A stretch of 64,000 nt of DNA from Fimenecus sp964557975 (GCA_964557975.1 CAZLCG010000005.1:1-64000), one strand, 5' to 3'; counted from the stretch's first letter, positions 9,039-17,109 are shown. The notes: generated from the sequence alone by a model not told the origin. Numbers and translations are program-made.

Positions 9039-10181
9039 TCAACCCGCGCGAACGGCGTTTTCGCCTATTATTCTGTCAACCTCCTGCACAAACATTTCCT
9101 GCGGCGTTTTGTAGCTGAATATTTTCCTCGGCATATTGTTTATTGAATCTTGTATTCGCATTACTGTGTCGACCGACAGATCGTCAAACGATGAGCCTTT
9201 CGGGACAAACCGTCTGACAATTCCGTTCCAATTCTCGTTTGTGCCGCGCTCCCAGCTGGAATACGGATGTGCGTAATATACGCTCAGACGTTCGTTTTTT
9301 GATATGTTTCTGTAGTCGGAAAATTCCGTCCCGTTGTCAAAGGTTATGCTTTTGAAAATGTCGTGAAAAAGCGAGCCGAATTGCTTTTCCAATCCGTCTA
9401 TTACTTCAACTATTCTTATTGATGTTTTGTCGCCGACATTAAACAAAAAGCCGATTCTTGTTACCCTTTCGACCATTGATATTAAGAAGCCTTTTTTATT
9501 TCGCCCGACAATGCCGTCGCCCTCCCAATGTCCGAATTCTACGCGTTTGTTTATTTCGGCGGGTCTTTCATCAATTGACATCCCGTAAAGACGCTTATGC
9601 TGCCGCACAACGGTACGGTGTGTTTTCCTTTTAAGCTTAAGCGGAAGATCTATGTTTCTTGTCTTGAGAAGACATCTGTCAATCCAATTATATAGGGTCT
9701 GTGTTGTTACGGTTTCTGTATTTTCAAAAACACCGAAGCGCTTCGCATGTCCCGCAGCAGCGTCTACGGACCATTTTTCCTCCTTCATCTTCTTTTCAAC
9801 ATATTCGACATACGGCTTACATTTTTCAAGCTTGCATTTTGCTCCGCAATTTTTGCGCTTTATTTCATAATTTTGCTGAGCTATGTCGGCAAAATATATT
9901 TTCCTTGTTTCATACAGCGGTATCGCCGCGTCCTTTTTTGTTGTTTTTATCGTTAAGCGTTGCTCTACGGAGCCGCGTTTTATCTCATCTCTGATTGTCT
10001 TAATGCTGCGATTGAGAATTTTTGCTATCTGCTTTTTCGGTGTGTTGTTCCTTAATAATCTCTCAATTACTTCCCGTTCGGTTTTATTTATATGTGTATA
10101 TTTTTTTGCTTTTTTCTCTGCCGTTAACGATTCCCGTCCGTCAGTCTCTTGCCCGTCCGCCGTCATTGTCTGTTTTTCCAT
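9039..10181 (-). mobile_element. IS30-family transposase (insertion sequence)
   Basis: A 380-residue IS30-type transposase. The N-terminal HTH (INKTEREVIERLLRNN, KKQIAKILNRSIKTIRDEIKRG) is followed by the DDE core: first Asp in FGHWEGDGIVG, second in SITFDNGTEF, and the Glu in ERGTNENWNGIVRRFVPKG, all intact. The start is the ATG of MEKQTMTADG, preceded by GGAG eight bases upstream. A TTGATA-17-TAAAAT promoter lies about 40 bases upstream. It appears functional. The terminal inverted repeats could not be defined with confidence: only a short TTAACC match is seen near 8990 and 10266. It sits between the ICE operon and chromosomal genes. Confidence 0.93.
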
Positions 10182-10220
10182 TTTTCTTTCTCCGTCTTTC
10201 ATCATAATCTGCAATTTTTA

Positions 10221-10249
10221 ATTTTAACACAAATAATTCCCTTTATCAA
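10221..10249 (-). promoter_or_regulatory. promoter of IS30 transposase
   Basis: On the minus strand, TTGATA and TAAAAT are separated by 17 bases, positioned to start transcription just upstream of the transposase start. Confidence 0.6.
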
Positions 10250-10312
10250 TTTTTCTTGTAGGGGGGTTAACTTGATTTTTGAATCGGCTTTTTTCTTTTC
10301 TTTGTACGGGGA

Positions 10313-10410
10313 CGGTTCGGAATTACAGCGGGAGATATAATCTAAGCGCGGACGCCGCGCCCTACGAAGCGGCGGGTTTCGGTTCGGAATTACAGCGGGA
10401 GATATGATCT
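10313..10410. repeat. 31-bp direct repeat pair in IS/ICE flank
   Basis: Two copies of a 31-base sequence (beginning CGGTTCGGAATTACAGCG) lie at 10313-10343 and 10380-10410 with a single mismatch. The second forms a hairpin, GCGGGAGAT-ATG-ATCTCCCGC; the first does not. The rest of 10182-10610 has no convincing gene and contains further GC-rich short palindromes. Confidence 0.7.
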
Positions 10411-10610
10411 CCCGCCGAAGCCCCGAGGAGCTAACGCTCCCAGCGCGGACTGTGATCGTTCGCAAGCACCGTTTCAAGCGAGCTTGACGGAGCGCTCTCC
10501 GATTTAAATTTTCCTTTCCCTCGGAAAATGAGTATAAAGAGCCGCAGATCTGTATTGTTTCGGCAATAAAATCAACGCGGGCGCAAGCGAAACCGACCTT
10601 TGCAATAAGC

Positions 10611-11201
10611 TTACTGCGCTTGATTTGCCAAAGCGGTTTTTTTCGTTTCATTTTGCTCTTTTATATTTTTTCTGAATAAAAATTTAAAAATTGTTCTCAC
10701 CGCAGGCTGAATAAAGAACAGTTGTGTGAAATACGCAAACGGAAAATTAAAGCACACAAGCTTTAACCAATTTGCAAGCAGGGTAATAAAATTGAAGCCC
10801 GTGTAATACGGGTAGTAAAGGAACGCCGCGATAAGGCTCATCGCAGGGCACATAAGACCCACCGTCGCGCATATAACGGCGGTTTCAAAAATCATCGGGT
10901 GGCTCTTTCGGGGGTCAAACACCTTGCACGCAAGCTTGAACGACAGGGGACTTCCCATAACGACCTCAAGCGCATACGCAAGGCAAAATTCAATGAGTAT
11001 GCACCCCCAAATCGGTAAAAACGTACCGCACATATACACGCCGCCCTGTTTGTTAACGGCAGCCAGAACGCTTGTTTCGCCGTTGAGCTGCATAAGCGTA
11101 TTTCCGTTAACAACATAAAGGCTGAAAAATACATATGCGTGTACCGTAATAACGACCGTTATAAAGGCGAACACCATTCTTTGAAATTGATTTTTCGGCA
11201 T
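10611..11201 (-). CDS. DUF2798 integral membrane protein
   Basis: A 196-residue membrane protein with about four hydrophobic segments, beginning MPKNQFQRMVFAFITVVITVHAYVF in pattern (residues 1-25 typical of DUF2798), then segments around GTFLPIWGCILIEFCLAYAL, VICATVGLMCPAMSLIAAF and a C-terminal one. AAGGAGA sits seven bases before the ATG chosen; an upstream in-frame start would add a cysteine-rich tail without a site. Function of the family is unknown. A promoter and a long terminator-like hairpin precede it, so expression may be controlled by transcript attenuation. It lies next to the IS/ICE boundary and is transcribed away from ilvE. Confidence 0.8.
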   Translation of the reverse strand: MPKNQFQRMVFAFITVVITVHAYVFFSLYVVNGNTLMQLNGETSVLAAVNKQGGVYMCGTFLPIWGCILIEFCLAYALEVVMGSPLSFKLACKVFDPRKSHPMIFETAVICATVGLMCPAMSLIAAFLYYPYYTGFNFITLLANWLKLVCFNFPFAYFTQLFFIQPAVRTIFKFLFRKNIKEQNETKKTALANQAQ

Positions 11202-11230
11202 AAAATTTCTCCTTCTTTTACACACAAAAA

Positions 11231-11298
11231 GACACACGTACAGCTTTGCGGGATTCATACTCTGTAATCAGATTTATGTGCAAAGCACTACGTGTGTC
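11231..11298 (-). promoter_or_regulatory. structured leader / attenuator-like hairpin before DUF2798 gene
   Basis: On the minus strand the 5' leader forms a 19-base inverted repeat (GACACACGTAGTGCTTTGC with its partner, two mismatched bases) around a 30-base loop containing an inner TCTG-ATTA-CAGA hairpin, followed directly by TTTTTG. This is an intrinsic-terminator shape between promoter and ribosome-binding site. I do not recognise a known riboswitch class. Confidence 0.6.
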
Positions 11299-11330
11299 AA
11301 TATGTATGTTTACTGTTTTTTGCAGGGCAA

Positions 11331-11360
11331 AGTATAACATATTTTTTCCGAAAAAGTCAA
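11331..11360 (-). promoter_or_regulatory. promoter of DUF2798 gene
   Basis: TTGACT and TATACT with 18-base spacing on the minus strand, giving a leader of about 120 bases that includes the long hairpin. Confidence 0.55.
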
Positions 11361-11425
11361 AGCTGAATTTTTAATTTTTTCAGAGCAAAGCGGCAGAGCC
11401 GACCTAAATACTTGATTTAATTTTA

Positions 11426-11454
11426 TTGACAGCGCAAAACAATAGTGATAAAAT
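11426..11454 (+). promoter_or_regulatory. promoter of ilvE
   Basis: Consensus TTGACA, 17-base spacer, TAAAAT, about 30 bases before the ilvE ribosome-binding site (AAAGGAAG). Confidence 0.75.
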
Positions 11455-11487
11455 TTAGAATAATAATTTGAAAAGGAAGTCTGAAAT

Positions 11488-12519
11488 ATGAGGAAAGAGA
11501 ATATTGACTGGTCAAATCTCGGCTTCGGTTATGTTAAGACCGACAAAAGGTTTGTTTCCGAGTTTAAGGGCGGCAGATGGGATGACGGAAGGCTCACGGA
11601 CGACGCTGACATAACCATGAACGAATGCGCCTGCGTCCTTCAGTATGCGCAGACCGTTTTCGAGGGCTTAAAGGCGTACACCACGGCTGACGGCAGAACA
11701 GTCTGCTTCCGTCCCGACCTTAACGCTTCGCGTCTTGCTCAAAGCGCAAAAAGGCTTCAAATGCCCGTTTATCCCGAGGATAAGTTCATTGAAGCGGTTG
11801 AAGAGGTCGTTAAGGCGAACGCCGCTTGGGTTCCGCCTTACGGCTCGGGCGCAACGCTCTATATCCGTCCGTTTATGTTCGGCTCAAACTCCGTTATCGG
11901 CGTAAAGCCTGCGGATGAATACCAGTTCAGGATATTCTGTACTCCGGTCGGTCCTTATTTCAAGGGCGGCGCAAAGCCGATTACGATCCGCGTCTGCGAT
12001 TATGACCGCGCGGCTCCTCATGGAACAGGTCACATCAAGGCGGGTCTTAACTACGCTATGAGCCTTTACGCTATTGTTGACGCTCATAATCAGGGCTATG
12101 ATGAAAATATGTATCTTGACGCCGCGACAAGAACCTATGTTGAGGAAACGGGCGGCGCTAACTTCCTTTTCGTAACCAAGGACGGCACAATCGTTACGCC
12201 GAAGTCAAATTCAATTCTTCCGTCAATCACAAGGCGCTCGCTCTGCGTTGCAGCGGAAGAAATTCTCGGTATGAAGGTTGAACACAGACCCGTAAGATTT
12301 GACGAGGTTAAGGATTTTGCAGAGTGCGGACTTTGCGGAACAGCGGCGGTTATCAGCCCCGTCGGCAAAATCGTCGACCACGGTAACGAGATTTGTATGC
12401 CGAGCGGCATGGACGAAATGGGTCCCGTTATAAAGAAGCTGTACGACACTTTAACGGGCATTCAGATGGGAACTGTCGAAGGTCCCGAGGGCTGGGTTCA
12501 CGAAATTAAGGTTGACTGA
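11488..12519 (+). CDS. ilvE: branched-chain amino-acid aminotransferase
   Basis: Fold-type IV PLP aminotransferase of 343 residues catalysing the last step of valine, leucine and isoleucine synthesis with glutamate as donor, in the cytoplasm. Length and features match the longer BCAT type (IlvE/BCAT class II): LQYAQTVFEGLKAY, FRPDLNASRL, the PLP lysine in GTGHIKAGLNYA, and EETGGANFLFV. AAAGGAAG lies a few bases before the ATG. It has its own sigma-A promoter and terminator, so it is monocistronic. ilvC and ilvD are about 37 kb away in the window and share a palindromic operator; that operator is not seen before ilvE. Confidence 0.95.
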   Translation: MRKENIDWSNLGFGYVKTDKRFVSEFKGGRWDDGRLTDDADITMNECACVLQYAQTVFEGLKAYTTADGRTVCFRPDLNASRLAQSAKRLQMPVYPEDKFIEAVEEVVKANAAWVPPYGSGATLYIRPFMFGSNSVIGVKPADEYQFRIFCTPVGPYFKGGAKPITIRVCDYDRAAPHGTGHIKAGLNYAMSLYAIVDAHNQGYDENMYLDAATRTYVEETGGANFLFVTKDGTIVTPKSNSILPSITRRSLCVAAEEILGMKVEHRPVRFDEVKDFAECGLCGTAAVISPVGKIVDHGNEICMPSGMDEMGPVIKKLYDTLTGIQMGTVEGPEGWVHEIKVD

Positions 12520-12554
12520 TAAACCCGTCAGAGCATAAAACCTATCAACAAATG

Positions 12555-12587
12555 ATAAAGCAGGCAACCGCCTGCTTTATTTTTTTA
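12555..12587 (+). terminator. terminator of ilvE
   Basis: Stem ATAAAGCAGGC with GCCTGCTTTAT around an AACC loop, followed by a run of T. Confidence 0.9.
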
Positions 12588-12661
12588 ATCCGTTTCTTTA
12601 ATATTTTTATAATTCAAAGGTGAAAATCCGTTATCTGTTGAAATTTCGGAGAATGAAGTTA

Positions 12662-12935
12662 AGGCGAGGGGAGTCGAACCCGATATGGTTTAAAACGGTA
12701 TCTTTCCGCTAAAGCATCGTTAAAAATCTCACCATACGACAGTATGGCTTCGATTTTATGCCTTGCTTTAACGAAAATCTCCTCGTTTTAAACTGCTGAG
12801 CACCTAAAGCGCAGGAATTTCGGATGAATTTTTGCTTTTGAGACGGCAGACGGGCTGTCGCCCGTCAACGGTAAAAAAGTGAAAATTTACCGAAAGACCA
12901 AGCTTTAGGCATATTTTGTTCAACTCTCCTCGCCT
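12662..12935 (+). repeat. MITE-like element, full copy 1 (274 bp)
   Basis: Non-coding 274-bp element bounded by imperfect inverted repeats (AGGCGAGGGGAGT and the complement of ACTCTCCTCGCCT) and flanked by TA on both sides, fitting a TA target-site duplication. The interior is a chain of palindromes: CCATAC-GACA-GTATGG, GACGGGC-TGTC-GCCCGTC and a CGGTAAA/TTTACCG hairpin, with CTAAAGC/GCTTTAG outside. A second copy of identical length is at 21141-21414 and a deleted copy at 48414-48524. It carries no ORF, so it would depend on a transposase elsewhere. Confidence 0.85.
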
Positions 12936-12960
12936 TAAGCAAGACAAAACCGATTAAAAA

Positions 12961-13533
12961 TCATACCTCAAATTCAAAGCATATTTTTGCGCTCGGAACG
13001 CCTTGATATTTTTCCTTGTTTGAATATTCTTTGCCGCTTGAAATGCACCTTATTATGTTTATGACACCGCCGTGAGTTATCAACAGCGCGTTCTTATTGT
13101 GAGGTAAAGGCTGACGGGCAAGGGACAGCGTGAATTCTGCCCACGCGGCGCTTATTCTTTCATAGAATTCCTTGGGACTTTCGCCGTTCGGATAGTGCTC
13201 TTTCCAACCAAGGTTTCTCCGGAAAAGATTGGGGTATTTTTCCTCTGCCGTACGGTTGCCCAACCCTGCCAATTCACCATTGTTCACCTCTCTGAACTTC
13301 GGCGTTGGCTCAATAGATAAATTTAATCTATCAGCAATAATTCCTGCTGTTTGCTCAGCTCTTGCAATATCGCTCGAAAAAATTTTACCGATATTGTATT
13401 TTTCTGCATTTAAAAATATTTCATTTGCCAAATCAACAGATTGCCGAACGCCTATGTCGGTTAAAGGCGAATTGCTCCGGCCGCCGCGGACGGATTCGTC
13501 GTCCTGCCCGTGCCTAACTAAATAAATTTTCAC
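12961..13533 (-). CDS. histidine phosphatase family protein
   Basis: A 190-residue phosphoglycerate-mutase-like phosphatase. The catalytic signature YLVRHGQ at the N-terminus supplies the phospho-histidine, and the second His is in LLITHGGVINIIRC. A GTG start is chosen because GGGAG lies seven bases before it; an earlier GTG overlapping the upstream stop adds 16 residues without a site. It is the last gene of a six-gene minus-strand operon with an S51-like peptidase, HAD phosphatase, DUF218 and radical SAM proteins. The substrate cannot be told. Alpha-ribazole phosphatase/CobC or general phosphomonoesterase activity are possible, but no cobalamin genes are adjacent. Confidence 0.85.
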   Translation of the reverse strand: MKIYLVRHGQDDESVRGGRSNSPLTDIGVRQSVDLANEIFLNAEKYNIGKIFSSDIARAEQTAGIIADRLNLSIEPTPKFREVNNGELAGLGNRTAEEKYPNLFRRNLGWKEHYPNGESPKEFYERISAAWAEFTLSLARQPLPHNKNALLITHGGVINIIRCISSGKEYSNKEKYQGVPSAKICFEFEV

Positions 13534-13580
13534 AGCTAAACTCCCTTTTCGAATTAAATAATCGCCATTCGTTATTCTCA

Positions 13581-14249
13581 CTATGCTTTAAACGTTTTAA
13601 CATCGCCAAGCAGTTTTATATTACCGTTATCAACAATTATTGCGCCTGACATTAAAGAAGTCGCATAAACAGTTTTTCCTCTTTCCGATAATACACGTCG
13701 AATGGAATTATTCTGCGTTTCTGTGTTCTCGTAATGGACCTCAAGATAAAAATCATCTAAAAGCGGAATCCCCTTATAGTATCCGAACTCAGGGTAGTCA
13801 TCATCGGGGGATAGGTGATACTCCGCTAACTGAATAACAGAACCTGCGCTGTAACCCATAACAATTCCGTTGTAATCTTTTAAAGCGCCGATTAAATCAA
13901 ATTCCTCTATTCTGTCCATCATTCTGTCGGGCAATCCGCCGAGGAAATACACAATGTCCGATTGCTTAATTTTTTGCGCCGCCGACTCTTTTGTGTCGCT
14001 GAAATAGTTTACGAATGTAATGCTTTCTTCCGAAATCCCGAAAGCGGTAAGCCCACCGACAATACCGTTATAAAGTTTTCCTATTTCTTTACTGTATAAA
14101 GAATTCCAATCCGATAAGGACTGAACCTTACTGTCACGAAAAGAAAAAGCCACTACTGCTACCGAATGGTTCGGCATTATGTATTTTTTTAATTCATCAT
14201 AAAGCCACGGGGCGGTTATGTCATAGCCTTCAAGTAAAATGTTAATCAT
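13581..14249 (-). CDS. peptidase S51-like (dipeptidase E / cyanophycinase superfamily) protein
   Basis: A 222-residue protein with the class I glutamine-amidotransferase-like fold of peptidase family S51. The nucleophile elbow is seen as GIVMGYSAGSVIQL, with the serine nucleophile, preceded by VYFLGGLPDRM. Dipeptidase E cleaves Asp-X dipeptides; cyanophycinases cleave storage polymer. The acidic DDDYPEFGYYKGIPLLDDFYL stretch is in the place of the family's oxyanion and His region, with a His in VHYENT. GAGGG precedes the ATG, which overlaps the HAD gene's stop (ATGA), so the two are translationally coupled. Exact substrate unknown. Confidence 0.8.
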   Translation of the reverse strand: MINILLEGYDITAPWLYDELKKYIMPNHSVAVVAFSFRDSKVQSLSDWNSLYSKEIGKLYNGIVGGLTAFGISEESITFVNYFSDTKESAAQKIKQSDIVYFLGGLPDRMMDRIEEFDLIGALKDYNGIVMGYSAGSVIQLAEYHLSPDDDYPEFGYYKGIPLLDDFYLEVHYENTETQNNSIRRVLSERGKTVYATSLMSGAIIVDNGNIKLLGDVKTFKA

Positions 14250-14935
14250 TTGATTCCCTCAATCATATCAATTACGCTTATTAAATTATCACAGCAATAA
14301 TCGGCTTTGTCATTATAGCATTTATGTACCAATACGGTTTTCATTCCTGCATTGTTTCCGCCTGTAATGTCAGCGCTTACACTGTCTCCGACCATTATAT
14401 AACTGTCATCGGGATAAAACGATTCGGCAATGTCAAACAATTCTTTTCTCGGTTTATCAAAGCCGTAATTTGCAGAAACAATAATATTATCAAAATATTT
14501 CGTTAAATCCAACTTATCTAATACCTCTGTCAAATCGGGATAGTTATTTGATAATATAACATTTTTGTATCCCTTTTTTTCGGAAGCTTTAAGGGCGTCA
14601 ACAGCATCGCTGTAAAGGGTGTAGTTTTCGGCTTTCTTAATGTTTTTACGGACAAGAGAAGCCGCTTTTATTGCCGTATCGCTGTCAACGCCGAGACTGA
14701 TGTAATCTTCAGCGATTTTATTATTCATAAAAGCCCACCATTTATCGCCGATTAAATCGCTGTAATCCTCATCTGCCGTATGCCAGGTAAAGCCTTTTGC
14801 CATGCACTTTCTGATTTCGCTAAATTCAATATCGCAGTTTTTAGCAACCTCTTGCAATGAATTGTAAACTGTATTGCTCCATAACGGATTGCTGTAAACC
14901 AACGTGCCGTCAAAATCCCAAAAAATAATTGCCAT
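14246..14935 (-). CDS. HAD-superfamily hydrolase
   Basis: A 229-residue haloacid-dehalogenase-like phosphatase. Motif I DFDGTLVYSN with two aspartates is at residues 7-16. Motif II is seen at NVILSNNYPD, and motif III/IV at FDKPRKELFD and MVGDSVSADITGGNNAGM. The helical cap follows motif I, as in the phosphoglycolate-phosphatase-like subfamily. GGAGA sits seven bases before the ATG. The gene overlaps the S51-like gene by four bases. The upstream gene reads through the first ~60 codons of this one in another frame. Small phosphorylated metabolites are the usual substrates; which one is not evident. Confidence 0.88.
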   Translation of the reverse strand: MAIIFWDFDGTLVYSNPLWSNTVYNSLQEVAKNCDIEFSEIRKCMAKGFTWHTADEDYSDLIGDKWWAFMNNKIAEDYISLGVDSDTAIKAASLVRKNIKKAENYTLYSDAVDALKASEKKGYKNVILSNNYPDLTEVLDKLDLTKYFDNIIVSANYGFDKPRKELFDIAESFYPDDSYIMVGDSVSADITGGNNAGMKTVLVHKCYNDKADYCCDNLISVIDMIEGIK

Positions 14936-15330
14936 AGCGTAATCTCCATATTTAAACTGCCGATTGGTTTGTCCTCAAAATCTTTACTTTGCTGTTTTAA
15001 GATGTTCCAACACTTGATTGCGCCGTCAGCCATTATTTTGTTATATGCTTCAAGCGCGGTTGTATGCACCATAACGGCGGTTTCGTAGTCTCTTAATGCT
15101 TTTTCATCAAACCTGTGATTACCGTATAAGGATTCGGCAAGCTCCATATCGCTGTCAGGTATATCAAGAATCAGGTCAACATCCGAACCGTGATAGAAGC
15201 CTATCATATCGCATAAGTCATAGTACCAATACTTATACTGTTTACTTATCCTGACAGTATATATTGAGTTTTCCAAGCCGCAAAACGAGTTATAATCCTT
15301 TGTGTCTGTTAATATGCATTTGATTTTCAT
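14752..15330 (-). CDS. hypothetical protein with tail overlapping the HAD gene
   Basis: An unrecognised protein of 192 residues. The first ~130 residues look like a compact domain (YYDLCDMIGFYHGSDVDLIL, ETAVMVHTTALEAYNKIM). From about residue 131 (NMEITLWQLFF) the frame runs through the start of the HAD gene, sharing 184 bases, and the tail has the composition of an out-of-frame shadow. The original protein probably ended near its FEDKPIGSL segment and lost its stop by mutation, or a frameshift joins it to HAD. It overlaps the end of the DUF218 gene by 41 bases. No obvious ribosome-binding site precedes the ATG. Function unknown; it is part of the radical SAM/DUF218 operon. Confidence 0.65.
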   Translation of the reverse strand: MKIKCILTDTKDYNSFCGLENSIYTVRISKQYKYWYYDLCDMIGFYHGSDVDLILDIPDSDMELAESLYGNHRFDEKALRDYETAVMVHTTALEAYNKIMADGAIKCWNILKQQSKDFEDKPIGSLNMEITLWQLFFGILTARWFTAIRYGAIQFTIHCKRLLKTAILNLAKSESAWQKALPGIRQMRITAI

Positions 15331-16348
15331 AATTTCGCTGTTTCTTTCCTATATCATTTTTACGCAGGAGTATCAGCTCTTTTAAACATTCAAGTTCTTT
15401 TGTGTCGGGATTTATAAACCTGAAGGTTGTTCGGCAGACATTGCCGTACGTTTTTCCGAATATCTGCTTATCCGTTCCGCCCTTGCAAGCGCCGCATTTT
15501 TCGCAAATATCAATATGCTTAGTTGCGGTGGCTTTTATGTCGTTTTCAAGCTCACAGCCGCTGTACCAATGCGAATTGCTGTCGTCAGTCCAAACGGTTA
15601 ACGGTGAAAACTTTTCTTCATCGCCCGTACCGTTAAACAGAATATAACAGACAAATTCACCGTTGTATTTCACATACCGATACGATTGATTTTCCCAATA
15701 TCCGCCTGCCCGTTCAAAGGTCATACCGTTGTCGGCTAAGAAGGATAGAAAATCTATTACAATTTTATCTAATTCATTATCATCTACAAGTATATTTTCT
15801 GCATTCGGCGCTTGCTCTTTAATTCGTTTAAGCTCTCCGAATACCCGCCTTTTTCCGTAATCCGTTTCAAACCAATTATCCTTTGAAACGCCGAAGCCGT
15901 CAAACGTTACGACCTTGAAATCCACATCGGGGAAGTACATTTGCCAGAACAGCAGGCTTCGCCTTGCGTGAAACGCTTTGCAGATTATAATTGCGGATTT
16001 AACGGCTATTTTATTTTCATCAACGACCTGCTTTGCAAATTCCGCGTTTTGCTTTGTGTAGCCCGAGCGCGCTTCACCGTAAATATTCGCTTCGTCAACG
16101 CCGTTCTTTATCAGTATATCTTTGTAAAAATCGTATTCGGTTATATATTCGGGCAAGGGAAAGCAATCACGCTTAACACTGTATTTGCCGCCGATTATAA
16201 TATTCTTTGCGTAGCCGTCATTGTATAGCTTAGCGGCAAGCTCCGCCGCGGCAGGCAAAGAGCCGCCGACAACAAAAATTGCATCGGTCTTGCACGGCTT
16301 GTCGTTTACAAATATGTAATTTGTAATTTCGTTAAATTCATTCATCAT
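15290..16348 (-). CDS. DUF218/YdcF-like protein with extra C-terminal cysteine domain
   Basis: A 352-residue protein. Residues 1-190 form a DUF218 (SanA/ElyC/YdcF) domain: AIFVVGGSLPAAAELAAKLY, NIIIGGKYS, SGYTKQNAEFAKQVV and AIIICKAFHARRSL. The family is associated with envelope or SAM-related functions without a settled reaction. The remaining ~160 residues are a separate domain with KHIDICEKCGACKGG and a later cysteine, suggesting a metal site. There is no signal peptide or membrane helix, unlike many DUF218 proteins. It starts at ATGATG overlapping the radical SAM stop. The domain pairing and the neighbouring radical SAM gene suggest a joint pathway, which is inference. Confidence 0.78.
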   Translation of the reverse strand: MMNEFNEITNYIFVNDKPCKTDAIFVVGGSLPAAAELAAKLYNDGYAKNIIIGGKYSVKRDCFPLPEYITEYDFYKDILIKNGVDEANIYGEARSGYTKQNAEFAKQVVDENKIAVKSAIIICKAFHARRSLLFWQMYFPDVDFKVVTFDGFGVSKDNWFETDYGKRRVFGELKRIKEQAPNAENILVDDNELDKIVIDFLSFLADNGMTFERAGGYWENQSYRYVKYNGEFVCYILFNGTGDEEKFSPLTVWTDDSNSHWYSGCELENDIKATATKHIDICEKCGACKGGTDKQIFGKTYGNVCRTTFRFINPDTKELECLKELILLRKNDIGKKQRNYENQMHINRHKGL

Positions 16349-17109
16349 TTGCCTGAACATCCGTCATACGCTTCCATAATTTCCAATATGGAATTTTTGT
16401 TTATGTTCCCGTTAAGGACGTCGCCGTTTGCCGAAAAGCTAATTGTTTTCATATCCCTCGGGTCTTCTTCATAGGGGTTTTCGTACTGTATATCGTTCTT
16501 AAAATATTCGCTCAGATATTTCAACGCGTTTCCGCTCGGGAAAATTACATTTCCGCTTGATTCGGAGATACCCATTCGGTTAAATTCGTTTAGAATTTCC
16601 CTCGTTTTGAGGTTATAAGGGTTGTTATCATCAGCGCTCACAAGCCAAGCGGGGTGGGTGTGTATTGAAATATTTTCTTCGATTACCGCTTTCGCAAAAG
16701 CCTTAACATATTCAAGCGGAACAGTCTCCTGATGGAAGGCATCAACGGAAAGGCATATGCTTTTAACGCCGCTTTCCGCCAACATACGGGCAACCTCTTT
16801 GATTCGGTCGGCATTTTTGCTGAAATAACCGTTGGTTATTAAATCTCTTTCGGGAATATTCATATCCCTTGCCGCCGAATGGATCTTGCACACGGTTTCG
16901 GGATAGAGCAGGGGCTCGCCGCCGAAGGTCATAAGAGAGTTGATCTTGTAAATTTTGCAGATGTCGCAGACAGCCTGCCGCGCCTTGTCGCCGTCAATAC
17001 GGTCGCTCGCGACATGACTGCCCTGCGAGCAGTGCCTGCATTTGCCGCTGCAAGCCATAGTGACGGCAAATTCTATTCGATTTAAATTGTTTAAGTATTT
17101 GTTGTTCAT
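16345..17109 (-). CDS. radical SAM protein
   Basis: A 254-residue radical SAM enzyme. The cluster motif is CSGKCRHCS (C-x3-C-x2-C), followed by MTFGGEPLLYPE, the GGE-type SAM-binding motif, and ITNGYFSKN. The beta strands of a partial TIM barrel continue to ICLSVDAFHQETVPLEYV. The C-terminal region has one Cys pair-like end (DGCSGK) but no SPASM/twitch cluster set. AAGGA is eight bases before the ATG. It is the first gene of the operon. Homologues of this short type often annotate only as radical SAM. No substrate peptide gene is visible nearby, so peptide modification is not supported. Confidence 0.85.
   Translation of the reverse strand: MNNKYLNNLNRIEFAVTMACSGKCRHCSQGSHVASDRIDGDKARQAVCDICKIYKINSLMTFGGEPLLYPETVCKIHSAARDMNIPERDLITNGYFSKNADRIKEVARMLAESGVKSICLSVDAFHQETVPLEYVKAFAKAVIEENISIHTHPAWLVSADDNNPYNLKTREILNEFNRMGISESSGNVIFPSGNALKYLSEYFKNDIQYENPYEEDPRDMKTISFSANGDVLNGNINKNSILEIMEAYDGCSGK

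Noticed and set aside
12662..12700. tRNA-like T-arm (GAGTCGAACCC) at the start of MITE copy 1
   Set aside because: The other two copies change this stretch (GAGTTTAACCC, GACTGAACCC) and no anticodon arm follows, so it is coincidence.
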